DNA from: Melanopsichium pennsylvanicum
Taxonomy: Eukaryota; Basidiomycota; Ustilaginomycetes; Ustilaginales
Length of the DNA stretch: 64,000 nucleotides
Direction of reading: 5' to 3'
NCBI GenBank assembly: GCA_900208305.1
Contig: OAPG01000023.1
Location: 186,001-250,000, forward strand
A program made the translations under genes and the position numbers. The notes beneath the pieces are model-generated. The model was not told the origin of the DNA. It ran no database searches and saw only the letters and a program-made list of their open reading frames with translations. Shown here one piece after another: positions 19,908 to 30,325 of the stretch; within the stretch, counting starts at the first letter, position 1; each line of letters opens with the position of its first letter.

Positions 19908-20944
19908 TGTTACCGGAGGTGGATTTCAAACCCGGTGAAACACTGTGTTCTATCGGGTTTCAGTTTGACGTCTGCTAGAACACGTGGTTTCATCCGATAT
20001 CAGTGCGACGCCCGCTGGACGCAGGTATCAACCAGCAGAGGAAACACAGGGCACTAAGGATGACACAAGGCCTCCGTCTGGTACAGGAGGCCTGATGGAA
20101 GGGTGCAACATGATGTAGGACCGTCCGCTGTGTGTGTCATGGTTGCTGACAGCCAGCACTGGTTAGCACGGGGCCCAAGCTCAAGGGCGACATGGTTGCT
20201 GGCAGTTGGTATTGTTTAACACGGGGCCCAAGCTCGTGGTTGTCATAGTTGATGACAGTCGGCATTGATTAGCACGGGGCCCAAGCTCGCGGACACGTCG
20301 AAACTCTGGTGGCCATTGATACTCTGGTGTACCAGGGTCATAGCGGACAAAGGGGAGCCCCTGGAGGGCCATAGGTATATAAGAACACAGTCTTTACAGT
20401 CGTGGAGGAGCGGGACTCATCCACTCTACTTTATATTAACCCAGTCTTTACTTTACAAGTTGTTATCAGTTACTCAGTATATAGTTCTCGTCAGCAGCTG
20501 CAATCATACGGTATTGCAGCTATCCAGTGTCTGTGTTCTCCTCAGTATAAGGAGACAAGCTTCATCGACAATTGTCAGCACCATCACTGACACTACAGCA
20601 CCTCAACTGTAGGCGGAACCTCAACCGCGGTCACGGAACCTCCACCGTAGCCAATTCATTATCACGACAGCTTCAAGACCATCCGAAGCAGTCCCTGACG
20701 GTGACCAACACTTGCATCAAGAGCACTCGTGCATCGTGAAGGTCTTACAACACACAGACGAGCCGCATTACCTCTGAACGGAGTGTTCACAGTGGTCAGT
20801 CAGCTCAAGAGTTGCGCAGCAGGTCTCATAGCGAAACACAATAGAACCGGCCTGCTTATCAGGTCTCAATCTCAAACACGCTAAAACAGACGGTTTCAGC
20901 GGATCTCGGCGCGAAGCTTGAGTTTGGCACAACGCCCCCTGACA
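19908..20944 (+). repeat. 5' LTR of element 2
   Basis: It is 1,037 bp, with the TATA box at 20376-20382, the self-primer at 20419-20428 and the 53-bp triple repeat at 20130-20288. At the four variable positions it is the same as the 3' LTR of element 1. Confidence 0.95.
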
Positions 20945-20955
20945 TTAGAGTGGAT
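20945..20955 (+). other. Primer binding site, self-primed, element 2
   Basis: TAGAGTGGAT (20946-20955) is complementary to ATCCACTCTA at 20419-20428, as in element 1. Confidence 0.75.
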
Positions 20956-20980
20956 CGTTCAAGTAGTGCCCCTCGCCAAT

Positions 20981-22459
20981 ATGACAGACAAATCCCGACC
21001 CCGGACTCCGGAGCAGACGGGACGACCCCTGTTCCAGACGCTCTATGACACCACGGGTCAATTACTGACAAAGATGAAAGACTTCAAGAATCACATCGAG
21101 GAAGTTGAAGCCCGACAGAAGAGGACGGACCAGAGCATTGACAGACTCCAGTCGTTGGTGGAACGTGTGCTCGTCCGCCTGGAGGTATCATACCGCCCAG
21201 AGCCGGAGACACCGACGCCTACGGCCCGAAACCGGCCAGACGACGACAAGGGCAACAGAGCTCGCTTGTACGAGCTCTACTCTACCCCAACCGGGGCTAG
21301 ACGACAGGTCGCGCCCACGGAACTCCCCCCGGCCTTAGGATTGGCCACCGAAGCAGTGGTAAGTAGGCCGCCTGAAGAGTCAGCCCCGCAGTTGAAAGAC
21401 GACGAGGAGGCCAAGTGGCCAACGGAACTCAAGACCCCGTTCCCGAAGATGGACCTCAAGGATATGGACATGTTCTTCATCGAGGCTGAGTGGTGGTTCA
21501 GGATGAAGGGTATCCGGGACCATGGTAAGATGGTCGCTTACACCAGTCAGTTCCTCGAGGGCAGTGCTCGAGAATGGTGGAAGTCTAAGCTAAGGGCCGA
21601 CCGCCAACAGCAAGGCATCCTCTTCAACGACTGGAATATGTTCACACAGAGACTCAAGGAACAATATGGACAGCGAGACCTGAGGCTTGAGGCCATCACG
21701 GAGCTTCAGAAGCTGCGTATGCAGGACGACCGTCCTGGCACGGCCACCAGGTACCTTGAACGGTTTAGGGACCTTGAAGGCCGAGCCAACATCGGCGACC
21801 AGGAGCTCGCAAAGTACTACTTCCGCTCGGGACTCTCTCGCAGCCTGCAGGAGAAGTTCAAGCGAAGCCCACCCCCATCGCTTTGGGAGTGGTACGCCGA
21901 GGTTGAAGCCATCAACCGGCAGCGGGTGGTAAACCAGCAAGCCCAACGATGGCACTCGATTCCACCAACGGAGTCGTCCAGGCCGGCGTACATGCCATCT
22001 GGCCCACCGATGGCCGTTAACAGACCCGTTGGAGGACTCCAGGCCACGCCCAAGCCAGTCCAGCAAGCTCCAAGGGCCAGCTATACCCCTCAGGGTATAC
22101 CAATTGCCAATCGGGTGCCGCCTCCCCACCTGGCTCCACGCACCCCTGCTCGAGCTGGACCCACAACCGTGGGGAGTGACACTTGCTACATCTGCAAGAA
22201 GCCAGGCCACTGGTCCAACAACTGTCCTCAAAAGACAACTCATGCGGTCGTCAGGCCATCAGGACCCCGTGTGGGAGCGAACGTTGTCATCGCAGATGAG
22301 GAAGGCAGGGAGGATATACAGCAGGAACCTCAGGAGGCCAATTACGAGGGCGAGCCCCAGCTGGACCTAGAAGCCGCAGTCTATGACGACGAAGGCACGA
22401 GTAACCCCGAAGGAGATCCTGACGACAGGCAGGGAAACGAGCGTGGGGCAGCACACTGA
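20981..22459 (+). CDS. gag: Gag of element 2, 492 aa
   Basis: This is the capsid/nucleocapsid protein, with the same domains as the element 1 copy: an N-terminal coiled coil, the Gag core, a Pro-rich linker, one CCHC knuckle and an acidic tail. It retains the six residues (RFRDLE) missing from element 1, so it is probably the ancestral length. About nine residues differ between the two copies. The TGA stop overlaps the pol ATG in the pentamer TGATG, which suggests that pol is made by termination and re-initiation rather than by a fused frameshift product. Confidence 0.92.
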   Translation: MTDKSRPRTPEQTGRPLFQTLYDTTGQLLTKMKDFKNHIEEVEARQKRTDQSIDRLQSLVERVLVRLEVSYRPEPETPTPTARNRPDDDKGNRARLYELYSTPTGARRQVAPTELPPALGLATEAVVSRPPEESAPQLKDDEEAKWPTELKTPFPKMDLKDMDMFFIEAEWWFRMKGIRDHGKMVAYTSQFLEGSAREWWKSKLRADRQQQGILFNDWNMFTQRLKEQYGQRDLRLEAITELQKLRMQDDRPGTATRYLERFRDLEGRANIGDQELAKYYFRSGLSRSLQEKFKRSPPPSLWEWYAEVEAINRQRVVNQQAQRWHSIPPTESSRPAYMPSGPPMAVNRPVGGLQATPKPVQQAPRASYTPQGIPIANRVPPPHLAPRTPARAGPTTVGSDTCYICKKPGHWSNNCPQKTTHAVVRPSGPRVGANVVIADEEGREDIQQEPQEANYEGEPQLDLEAAVYDDEGTSNPEGDPDDRQGNERGAAH

Positions 22460-25400
22460 TGGCGTGTCTTGCCCTACAACCACCTATGCCATCGCAATGC
22501 ATTGCTCAAGACTGCCAATTCTGTTTCACAGCCACATCGGGTTCCTTGGTACTCGAACTCAAGGGCACCGTTGAGGGCCATGGAGCTCGCATACTCGCAG
22601 ATACCGGTGCTGGCTTGTCTATACTTTCACAAGCATTTGTTTCGGACCACAAGATAACCACAAAACCTACAAAAACAAGATCGATTCACGGCGTAACGGG
22701 TCACAAGATGTACATAGACCATACCGCCGTTGTACAGGTAAGTATCGACCACTATTCACTGGGACAGGTGGAAGTAGCGGTCGCCGAGGCGGCGGATTAT
22801 GACCTTATCATAGGCTATGATCAGTTGCGTAAGCTCCGACCCTCAATCAATTGGGAGGAAGGTCGAGTGGAGTTTGGGATGACAACGAATGCCGAACCCT
22901 GCGAATTTACTCCACAAACCGGGGCCCCACACAAAACCCGATTAAACAACGCGTTTTATCGGATTTCAAACGAGACCCGACAGGACGGGTCAGTTCAGCG
23001 GATTTCAACCAAAACCCGCCAGAACAGGGTGCCGGTTCTGGACTTCAAGCTCCACGGTCACGAGTTTGTATCGGCCAAGCAGCTTCTAAGGGCTGCCGTT
23101 GAAGATGGACCCATTGGGTTCATGCTTCTCGACGTTCCGGCAACGTCGTTGCCAGCCTTTGGGTTTGTCCCTACCGGGGCAGACAAAGGGGTTGACATGG
23201 AAGTTGAGAAGGACAAGCCCCCGGAGCAGGTACCGGAGCCTTACCAGGACCTTGCCGAGGTCTTTAACGAGGTCGAAGCAGACAAGCTACCCCACCGGAC
23301 CGAACACGACCTCAAGATAGAGCTCGAATCGGGAGCAAAACCTCCTCAAGGCCCGCTCTATCTGAAGGGTCCTAAGGAGATGGAGGAACTGCGCAAGTAC
23401 CTTGACGAGAACCTTGCAAAGGGATTCATTCGACCGTCGAAGAGCCCTGCACGCTCGCCAGTCCTGTTTGTGCCCAAGAAGGACGGGAGCCTACGTCTCT
23501 GCGTCGATTACCGTGGTCTCAATGAGATCACAATTAAGAATAGAGCGCCGCTGCCCCTCATTGAGGAGCAACTATTCTTACTCCGTAATGCAAAGGTATA
23601 TACTAAGCTGGACCTTAAGGCTGCATATAACCTGGTTCGCATCGCAGACGGCGATGAATGGAAAACAGCTTTTGGTACTCAGCTCGGATTGTACGAGTAC
23701 TTGGTGATGCCGTTTGGGTTGGCCAACGCACCATCGCATTTCCAGTCTCTGATCAACAGTATCTATAGAGACATCATTGGCGTGTTTGTTGTCGTATATC
23801 TGGATGACTTCCTCATCTTCAGCAACAATGAGGAGGAGCACATCGATCACGTCCAGGAGGTCTTGGAGAGGCTTCGAGCCAACCGGCTCTTTGCCAAGCT
23901 CTCAAAATGCACTTTCCATACAGATCAGGTCGAGTTCCTGGGGTACATCATTAAGCCAGGAGGGATTGAAATGGACCCTGAGAAGGTACGAACCATTCAG
24001 GAGTGGCCGATGCCAGCCTCTATACACGATATCCAGCGATTCCTAGGGTTTGCCAACTTCTATAGGAGGTTCATTGCTCATTTTGCACGAATTGCAAGGC
24101 CTCTCACCTCGTTGGTCAAGCCGACGGAGAGGTTCAAGAAGTTTGAGCTGCCAGAGGATGCCCAACACGCTTTCCACAAGCTCATTGAGGCCTTCACAAC
24201 GGCCGGAGTACTCAAGCATTTTGATTACCATCTGCCGACTCGCCTAGAGACTGACGCTAGCGATTTTGCCATAGCAGGAGTCTTGAAGCAGGAGCACAAG
24301 AAACGTTGGCACCCTGTGGCCTATTACTCAAGAAAGATGCAACCAGCCGAAAGGAACTATGAGATCCATGATAAGGAACTCCTCGCCGTCGTGGCGTGCC
24401 TGCAGCAATGGCGACATATGCTGGCAGGATTGCCAAGTCAGCTGGTCATCTACACGGATCATGAAGCCCTCAAATACTTCAAGTCACAGAGGCGTATAAA
24501 CGGGCGACAAGCTCGCTGGGCGGTAGTGCTCGCCGACTACGACTTTGTGCTCCATTACAGGCCTGGCAACAAAGGTGGAGAGCCTGATGCACTCACTCAG
24601 CGATCGGACATGCAACCGGCAGGAATGGAGAAAGAGCACAACATGCGGCAGCTGCTGCCGGCAAGCGTGTTTGAATCGCCGGAAGGAAATCCAAATCAGC
24701 ATGAAAGCGTGGTAGCTTACCCGATTTTGACGCGAAATCGGATAAAACATGGTACAACCACCGGATCTCAACTTGAGACCCGGTTAAGGACGACGATACC
24801 AACCATGGAGGAGATAGCCACGGGAGGCTTGATGAGTCTCATCCGGACATTCCAACCACTGGACAAGCAGCTTAAGGAAATACACCAACACACCCCGTTT
24901 GAAATTAAGGATGGGTTATGGTATAAGAATGGGCGCATCGTGGTACCAAGAGTCACCCTCGGCGGCCGTAAGGGCAAAGCAAGGCCACAGGTAGCCAAAC
25001 AATCGCTATCTGTGGAACATTTAAGGTACATGGTAATGACACAGTGCCACGATGGGATCAATGCGGGCCACGTTGGGCGAGACGCTACCTTAGACCTTGC
25101 CCGCAGACACTACTGGTGGCCAGGCATGGCCGCTTGGGTGGCAGACTATGTGGCAAGCTGCCCTGTGTGTGCGAGATACAAGACGCCGCGCCACAAACCA
25201 TATGGCTTGTTGCAGCCGCTATCGACACCAGAGAGACCTTGGGGGTCGATATCCCTCAATTTCATCGAAGGCTTGCCGAGCTCAAGTAGTTTTGATTCCA
25301 TACTGGTTGTGGTTGACCGGCTTTCAAAACTTGCAGTCGTAATGCCAACGCATAAGACAGCAACGTCGAAGGACACGGTTGAGCTACTGCAGGCACATGT

Positions 25401-26298
25401 ATTTAAGAGGTTCGGGGTGCCTGAACATATCGTATCGGACCGAGGACGACAATTCATCTCTGCGATCTGGAAGGATTTTGCTCAACAGCACAACATCAAA
25501 CACTCTTTGAGCACCGCATATCATCCTCAGACAGACGGTCAAACGGAACGGGTGAATCAAGTTGTCGAGCAGTACTTGCGTATCTATTGCAACTACGAGC
25601 AAGATAACTGGGCAAGCTTGTTGCCAATGGCGGAGTTTGTGTATAACAACACCGTCCATAGCAGCATTGGGGTGTCCCCGTTCTTTGCATGCTATGGGTG
25701 GAACCCTAAAATGCACCCAGAGCTACCAGAACAAGTGGGAATACTGGACCCCAAGCGCCAAGAATTTGCCAAAACCAACAAAGAGCTAGTACGATACCTT
25801 CAAGAACAAGCCAGGCAAGCACAGTCGCGGGCAGTCGAACAATACAACCGGAAACGAAAGGACATAGAGTTCAAGGTCGGTGACAGGGTTTACGTCAGTA
25901 CCAAGAACTGGGCCACTCGGCGACCTACAGCGAAGCTCAACACTAGGTTTGCTGGACCATTCCCGGTGATTGAGCGAATTGGCCGCAGGGCGTACCGAAT
26001 TCAATTACCAAGTTCAGTCAGGGTTCACAACGTCTTCCATGTCTCAATGCTCGAGCGTACAAAGGATAGCAAACTAGAAGGACGCTCAACGATACAACCA
26101 TATCCGACATTGCATGATGAGGACTTGGAATTCGAAGTGGAAGCCATTGTTGACATACGTCGGCGACAAGGCCAGGTGGAATACTTGGTCCAGTGGAAAG
26201 GGTATCCCGAGGAAGCAGCTTCATGGGAACCAGCAGAGGCGGTCAACGCCCCCCAACTCATCCAGGAGTATGAGCGATTGGAGGGGGGGACGGCGTAG
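22459..26298 (+). CDS. pol: Pol polyprotein of element 2, 1279 aa
   Basis: Order of domains: aspartic protease (DTGAG at 48-52); reverse transcriptase from about 330 (LCVDYRGLN near 347, active-site YLDD at 447-450); RNase H (D599, E640, D667); integrase zinc site (H864, H871, C901, C904), catalytic core and C-terminal domain; chromodomain (about 1225-1275, with F, W and Y at the expected methyl-lysine cage positions). Integrase D994 and E1030 are present with 35 residues between them. The first catalytic Asp, expected in a 'DFIEGLP' motif near residue 934, is Asn (NFIEGLP) in both copies. The linkers at about 159-190 and 753-778 are encoded by copies of the element's dispersed palindromic motif. 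Chromodomain integrases direct insertion to modified histones; that function is inferred from the family. Confidence 0.95.
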   Translation: MACLALQPPMPSQCIAQDCQFCFTATSGSLVLELKGTVEGHGARILADTGAGLSILSQAFVSDHKITTKPTKTRSIHGVTGHKMYIDHTAVVQVSIDHYSLGQVEVAVAEAADYDLIIGYDQLRKLRPSINWEEGRVEFGMTTNAEPCEFTPQTGAPHKTRLNNAFYRISNETRQDGSVQRISTKTRQNRVPVLDFKLHGHEFVSAKQLLRAAVEDGPIGFMLLDVPATSLPAFGFVPTGADKGVDMEVEKDKPPEQVPEPYQDLAEVFNEVEADKLPHRTEHDLKIELESGAKPPQGPLYLKGPKEMEELRKYLDENLAKGFIRPSKSPARSPVLFVPKKDGSLRLCVDYRGLNEITIKNRAPLPLIEEQLFLLRNAKVYTKLDLKAAYNLVRIADGDEWKTAFGTQLGLYEYLVMPFGLANAPSHFQSLINSIYRDIIGVFVVVYLDDFLIFSNNEEEHIDHVQEVLERLRANRLFAKLSKCTFHTDQVEFLGYIIKPGGIEMDPEKVRTIQEWPMPASIHDIQRFLGFANFYRRFIAHFARIARPLTSLVKPTERFKKFELPEDAQHAFHKLIEAFTTAGVLKHFDYHLPTRLETDASDFAIAGVLKQEHKKRWHPVAYYSRKMQPAERNYEIHDKELLAVVACLQQWRHMLAGLPSQLVIYTDHEALKYFKSQRRINGRQARWAVVLADYDFVLHYRPGNKGGEPDALTQRSDMQPAGMEKEHNMRQLLPASVFESPEGNPNQHESVVAYPILTRNRIKHGTTTGSQLETRLRTTIPTMEEIATGGLMSLIRTFQPLDKQLKEIHQHTPFEIKDGLWYKNGRIVVPRVTLGGRKGKARPQVAKQSLSVEHLRYMVMTQCHDGINAGHVGRDATLDLARRHYWWPGMAAWVADYVASCPVCARYKTPRHKPYGLLQPLSTPERPWGSISLNFIEGLPSSSSFDSILVVVDRLSKLAVVMPTHKTATSKDTVELLQAHVFKRFGVPEHIVSDRGRQFISAIWKDFAQQHNIKHSLSTAYHPQTDGQTERVNQVVEQYLRIYCNYEQDNWASLLPMAEFVYNNTVHSSIGVSPFFACYGWNPKMHPELPEQVGILDPKRQEFAKTNKELVRYLQEQARQAQSRAVEQYNRKRKDIEFKVGDRVYVSTKNWATRRPTAKLNTRFAGPFPVIERIGRRAYRIQLPSSVRVHNVFHVSMLERTKDSKLEGRSTIQPYPTLHDEDLEFEVEAIVDIRRRQGQVEYLVQWKGYPEEAASWEPAEAVNAPQLIQEYERLEGGTA

Positions 26299-26936
26299 AA
26301 GTACCATAAAACCGCCCCGGATTGCCTTGGAACAAAGCATCGCGAAAGCTAGGTTTGAATCTCAGACCCGGTAAAACGCGCTGTTTTATCCGAATTCAGT
26401 TGAAATCCGATAAAACAACCCTCTGCAGCCGATCTCAGTTGAAACCCGCTTAAAGTGGTAATTCTATCAGATCTCATACACCGGGGCTGAAAGTGGAAGG
26501 CGACGGTTGGCGACGTCACAGGCTTTTCAACACAAACATGGTAAGAAGGAACAAGACATTGCAATTACAACATGATACAGGCGAGTCTGTTGCATTAAGA
26601 TGGCACAGGAGGATTGTGGGGGATAGGGATACAAGTGCCAATCGGTTCAGGCACACCACCAGCAACCGCAACACTTTCAAAAGGCTCATGTTCGGAACGG
26701 AGGTCAGCTCGGCGAGTAAGGAAATCGTAGACTGTCATAACCAGTCTACGACTAATGGTACGGTCGGCGTACCACACATTCTCCATCACTCGAAGGAACC
26801 AACGTCGATTGCGAGGATCAACGGTACGATCCCAAGACCGGATCGAGCCCAAGCCGTGCATCGAGTCGGGCGTAATCAGGTGAGCTCTCACCACGCCACG
26901 AACGCCAGGAGCCAACAGGTGTGCGGGAGCGTCACC

Positions 26937-28096
26937 TCAATAGATGTGCGAAGGGTGACGAGGACTATCGCGCTCACAGTTGCGATGGTCCACCTCAGCA
27001 CAACAAACACACTTACGGGAAACACGACCCCGTGGAGCGGTGGGGTCGGCAAACGTCGAAGGAAAGCAACTACAAATCAAAGTAAGGAAGCGGAGTCAGT
27101 TGGGGTTACAATAGCGATGAGAGGTCAATAAACTACTTACGGAATGTCGAGCCGCGCACAAGGCAAACAAGTCCAAGTCGGCCACGGGGCACTGCCTTCG
27201 GTAAGTCTTGACAGCACGTTGAGTTTCATACGTGCCGGAAGTTCCCAAGTGGCCGGTACATCCCATTCGTCAGGCCAGAATCGTCGTGCCACCATACAGA
27301 CCAGTACCACCGGCGACAAGGTGTTGCACCAATCCAAAATATTGTGCTGATTGGGCACGTAACGCTCTTGTCGAGGTGGCGGTGTAGGGGTTCGGGCAGG
27401 AGGTGGTGTCACCCGCGAAGGTTCAGGCGAGATCGCTGAGGCTGGATTAGCCCTAGCATTGCGCAAATACGCATCCGACACCACCGAGGCCGACCTAGGC
27501 CTGAAACCGAGAAGGAAATCGTCCACCACATCGTCTGGGTCCAAAATTGGGGACGGTGTAATGCTGCGGGCCAGTTTGCGGGCCCAACGAGCATCGCGCT
27601 CAGGAGTAGTTTCGACGGCAGAATCCACGAGAGGAGAGGCCGGTGGGGAGACGTAGCGAAATAAAGGTTCTCCCACTGGATGGGAGACCGCTTGAGTTTC
27701 GCCAGATAAGTTGAGTAGAGGCGCCGAACGGTGCGCCGGGCTAAGCGCCAACAAAACCAGGCCAACGGCCGCGTCCGATGTCAGACAATGCTCGTTGGCA
27801 AGCACAGCCGGGTCCAGTACCATATCGTTGGAAGGGGTACACTCACCCGAGAGGTTTGGAGTTCCGGCACAGCGGCAAGGAGGCGTCGAACGAGCAGAAG
27901 GCATGGACATCGAACAAAGAACCGCAACACGGCTGGCCACGCGAGCAGAACGTCGAGTTGGAGCGGCAGCGGCGGAACGAGGCATATTGTATGGTGGCGA
28001 TATAGGAATAGATGAGGAAGACCATTGCAAAAGAAGAGTTGTACACCAAGGATAAAGGCTGGTAGAAGCTAAGTTCTCTGCGCCGCCGGACTTCAT
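26937..28096 (-). pseudogene. Antisense two-exon gene of element 2, stop codon in exon 2
   Basis: Exon 1 is 28096-27141 (956 nt) and the intron is 27140-27070 (71 nt, GTAAGT to TTTGTAG). Exon 2 begins at 27069. Splicing joins the frames (phase 2) and gives 362 residues, ending at TGA 26939-26937. Element 1 has CGA at this codon, a C to T change at a CpG. With Arg there, the frame would run on to 26595 for 476 residues. Exon 1 is Ala/Arg/Pro-rich at the start, then has 'DPDDVVDDFLLGFRPRSA', a Pro-rich stretch, and 'HNILDWCNTLSPVVLVCMVA'. The Cys/His cluster (CX2CX4HX2C) lies just after the splice. I recognise no family. The expected promoter would be within the 3' LTR, reading backwards, or inside the gene; I see no clear signal. 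It may act in trans on the element, but that is speculation. Confidence 0.6.
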
Positions 28097-28119
28097 TACC
28101 TCGCAGGAGCTCGGTTCTT

Positions 28120-28129
28120 GGAAGGGGGG
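28120..28129 (+). other. Polypurine tract of element 2
   Basis: GGAAGGGGGG sits three bases before the 3' LTR, as in element 1. Confidence 0.8.
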
Positions 28130-28132
28130 TAG

Positions 28133-29169
28133 TGTTACCGGAGGTGGATTTCAAACCCGGTGAAACACTGTGTTCTATCGGGTTTCAGTTTGACGTCTGC
28201 TAGAACACGTGGTTTCATCCGATATCAGTGCGACGCCCGCTGGACGCAGGTATCAACCAGCAGAGGAAACACAGGGCACTAAGGATGACACAAGGCCTCC
28301 GTCTGGTACAGGAGGCCTGATGGAAGGGTGCAACATGATGTAGGACCGTCCGCTGTGTGTGTCATGGTTGCTGACAGCCAGCACTGGTTAGCACGGGGCC
28401 CAAGCTCAAGGGCGACATGGTTGCTGGCAGTTGGTATTGTTTAACACGGGGCCCAAGCTCGTGGTTGTCATAGTTGATGACAGTCGGCATTGATTAGCAC
28501 GGGGCCCAAGCTCGCGGACACGTCGAAACTCTGGTGGCCATTGATACTCTGGTGTACCAGGGTCATAGCGGACAAAGGGGAGCCCCTGGAGGGCCATAGG
28601 TATATAAGAACACAGTCTTTACAGTCGTGGAGGAGCGGGACTCATCCACTCTACTTTATATTAACCCAGTCTTTACTTTACAAGTTGTTATCAGTTACTC
28701 AGTATATAGTTCTCGTCAGCAGCTGCAATCATACGGTATTGCAGCTATCCAGTGTCTGTGTTCTCCTCAGTATAAGGAGACAAGCTTCATCGACGATTGT
28801 CAGCACCATCACTGACACTACAGCACCTCAACTGTAGGCGGAACCTCAACCGCGGTCACGGAACCTCCACCGTAGCCAATTCATTATCACGACAGCTTCA
28901 AGACCATCCAAAGCAGTCCCTGACGGTGACCAACACTTGCATCAAGAGCACTCGTGCATCGTGAAGGTCTTACAACACACAGACGAGCCGCATTACCTCT
29001 GAACGGAGTGTTCACAGTGGTCAGTCAGCTCAAGAGTTGCGCAGCAGGTCTCATAGCGAAACACAATAGAACCGGCCTGCTTATCAGGTCTCAATCTCAA
29101 ACACGCTAAAACAGACGGTTTCAGCGGATCTCGGCGCGAAGCTTGAGTTTGGCACAACGCCCCCTGACA
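28133..29169 (+). repeat. 3' LTR of element 2
   Basis: It is 1,037 bp. At the first two variable positions it matches the 5' LTR of element 1, and at the other two it matches its own partner. It is followed by the CTCGG target duplication and then the rest of the interrupted LTR-B. Confidence 0.95.
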
Positions 29170-29174
29170 CTCGG

Positions 29175-29564
29175 CCCCCCCTCCCGATTGAGCGATTGTC
29201 GTGATCGGGCCCCAACCGACCCTCTCCGGACCCCTCGCAGCGGAGCGGTCGGCCTGACACAATCCTCCTACCGCCCAACCGCGGCTGGCCCCTCTGTACG
29301 TAGAATACGACCGTCGGCAACCTAACATTGTAACGCCGCGGTGGGAAGTGGCCGATAGCTCCTGTACCTTACCACCCTGCCCCCGCCTGACATGAGGTTG
29401 CCTCCGGACCTCGTCGCATGTATTACTTAGTTAGCTCTATAGCAATGCAGTAGTGTGCTCTGACCCCCAACCGCCTGTGTCGCCCACGCCTACGACCTCT
29501 CCGTACCCGTAGACCCCATCCCGGCTGTAGCCGCCCGCGGTATCTAGACCCTACAGCCTTAACA
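29175..29564 (+). repeat. Solo LTR-B copy A, right 390 bp
   Basis: This is the continuation of 19866-19907. It is GC-rich, ends CCTACAGCCTTAACA, and is followed by the GGGGT duplication. Its sequence is nearly the same as the uninterrupted copy at 29896-30325. Confidence 0.9.
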
Positions 29565-29693
29565 GGGGTTGGGGGAAGGTAGGGGGCTGCAGCACTGACT
29601 GCAGAGGTGGTGTGGGTAGCACAGGAGATGTGGAGGTGCCAGGTGCAATTGCGCCAAGCCCTTTATTGGGTGCATCAAGGCAGGGTCCTAACA
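29565..29693 (+). repeat. Repeat family C, right part
   Basis: The segment from GGTAGGGGGCTGCAGCACTGAC to CAGGGTCCTAACA matches 49398-49561 with a few gaps. It continues the interrupted copy at 19715-19865. Confidence 0.7.
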
Positions 29694-29751
29694 GGTGCCA
29701 TTTGATGTTGACATATCCTGCTGCTCCAAGTCCTTGAGGCCATGAATGCTT

Positions 29752-29784
29752 ACTCTTTGGACTACGGTTGGTGGGGCACTAACA
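29752..29784 (-). repeat. LTR-B end fragment, minus orientation
   Basis: 33 bases (ACTCTTTGGACTACGGTTGG and the next 13) are the reverse complement of the first bases of LTR-B. The same end occurs at 49107-49139. It is followed within 20 bases by a run of 12 A. Confidence 0.7.
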
Positions 29785-29895
29785 GGTTGGGTCTGTTAAA
29801 AAAAAAAAAGCCAAGACAATCATTCTTGCTACCATATGGATAAGGCTATGGGTATTGGATTTGACCATTGGATTTGCAAAGTATATTACAATATG

Positions 29896-30325
29896 TGTTA
29901 GTGCCTACCAACCGGAGTCCAAAGAGGGGGTGCTCGGCCCCCCTCCCGATTGAGTGATCGTCGTGATCGGGCCCCGACCGACCCTCTCCGGACCCCTCGC
30001 AGCGGAGCGGTCGGCCTGACACAACCCTCCTACCGCCCAACCGCGGCTGGCCCCTCCGTACGTAGGATACGACCGTCGGCAACCTAACATTGTAACGCCG
30101 CGGTGGGAAGTGACCGATAGTTCCTGTACCTTACCACCCTGCCCCCGCCTGACATGAGGTTGCCTCCGGACCTCGTCGCATGTATTACTTAGTTAGCTCT
30201 ATAGCAACGCAGTAGTGTGCTCTGACCCCCGACCGCCTGTGTCGCCCCGCCTACGACCTCTCCGTACCCGTAGCCTCCATCCCGGCTGTAGCCGCCTGCG
30301 GTATCTAGACCCTACAGCCTTAACA
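29896..30325 (+). repeat. Solo LTR-B, complete copy with target duplication
   Basis: It is 430 bp, from TGTTAGTGCC to CCTTAACA, flanked by ATATG at 29891-29895 and 30326-30330. A solo LTR with a perfect duplication is what recombination between the two LTRs of a full element leaves. No internal region of this family is in the window. Confidence 0.9.

Larger units (their letters stand above)
19908..29169 (+). mobile_element. Ty3/gypsy chromovirus, element 2 (full length, pol open)
   Basis: It is 9,262 bp with 1,037-bp LTRs at 19908-20944 and 28133-29169. A perfect 5-bp target duplication CTCGG is at 19903-19907 and 29170-29174. I found two differences between its LTRs (20570/28795, and the position 777 bases into the LTR). 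Gag and pol are fully open, so this is the better-preserved copy. It carries the two-exon antisense gene, with a stop codon in exon 2. It is inserted inside a solo LTR of another family. It differs from element 1 by scattered substitutions and just two indels. Confidence 0.96.
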
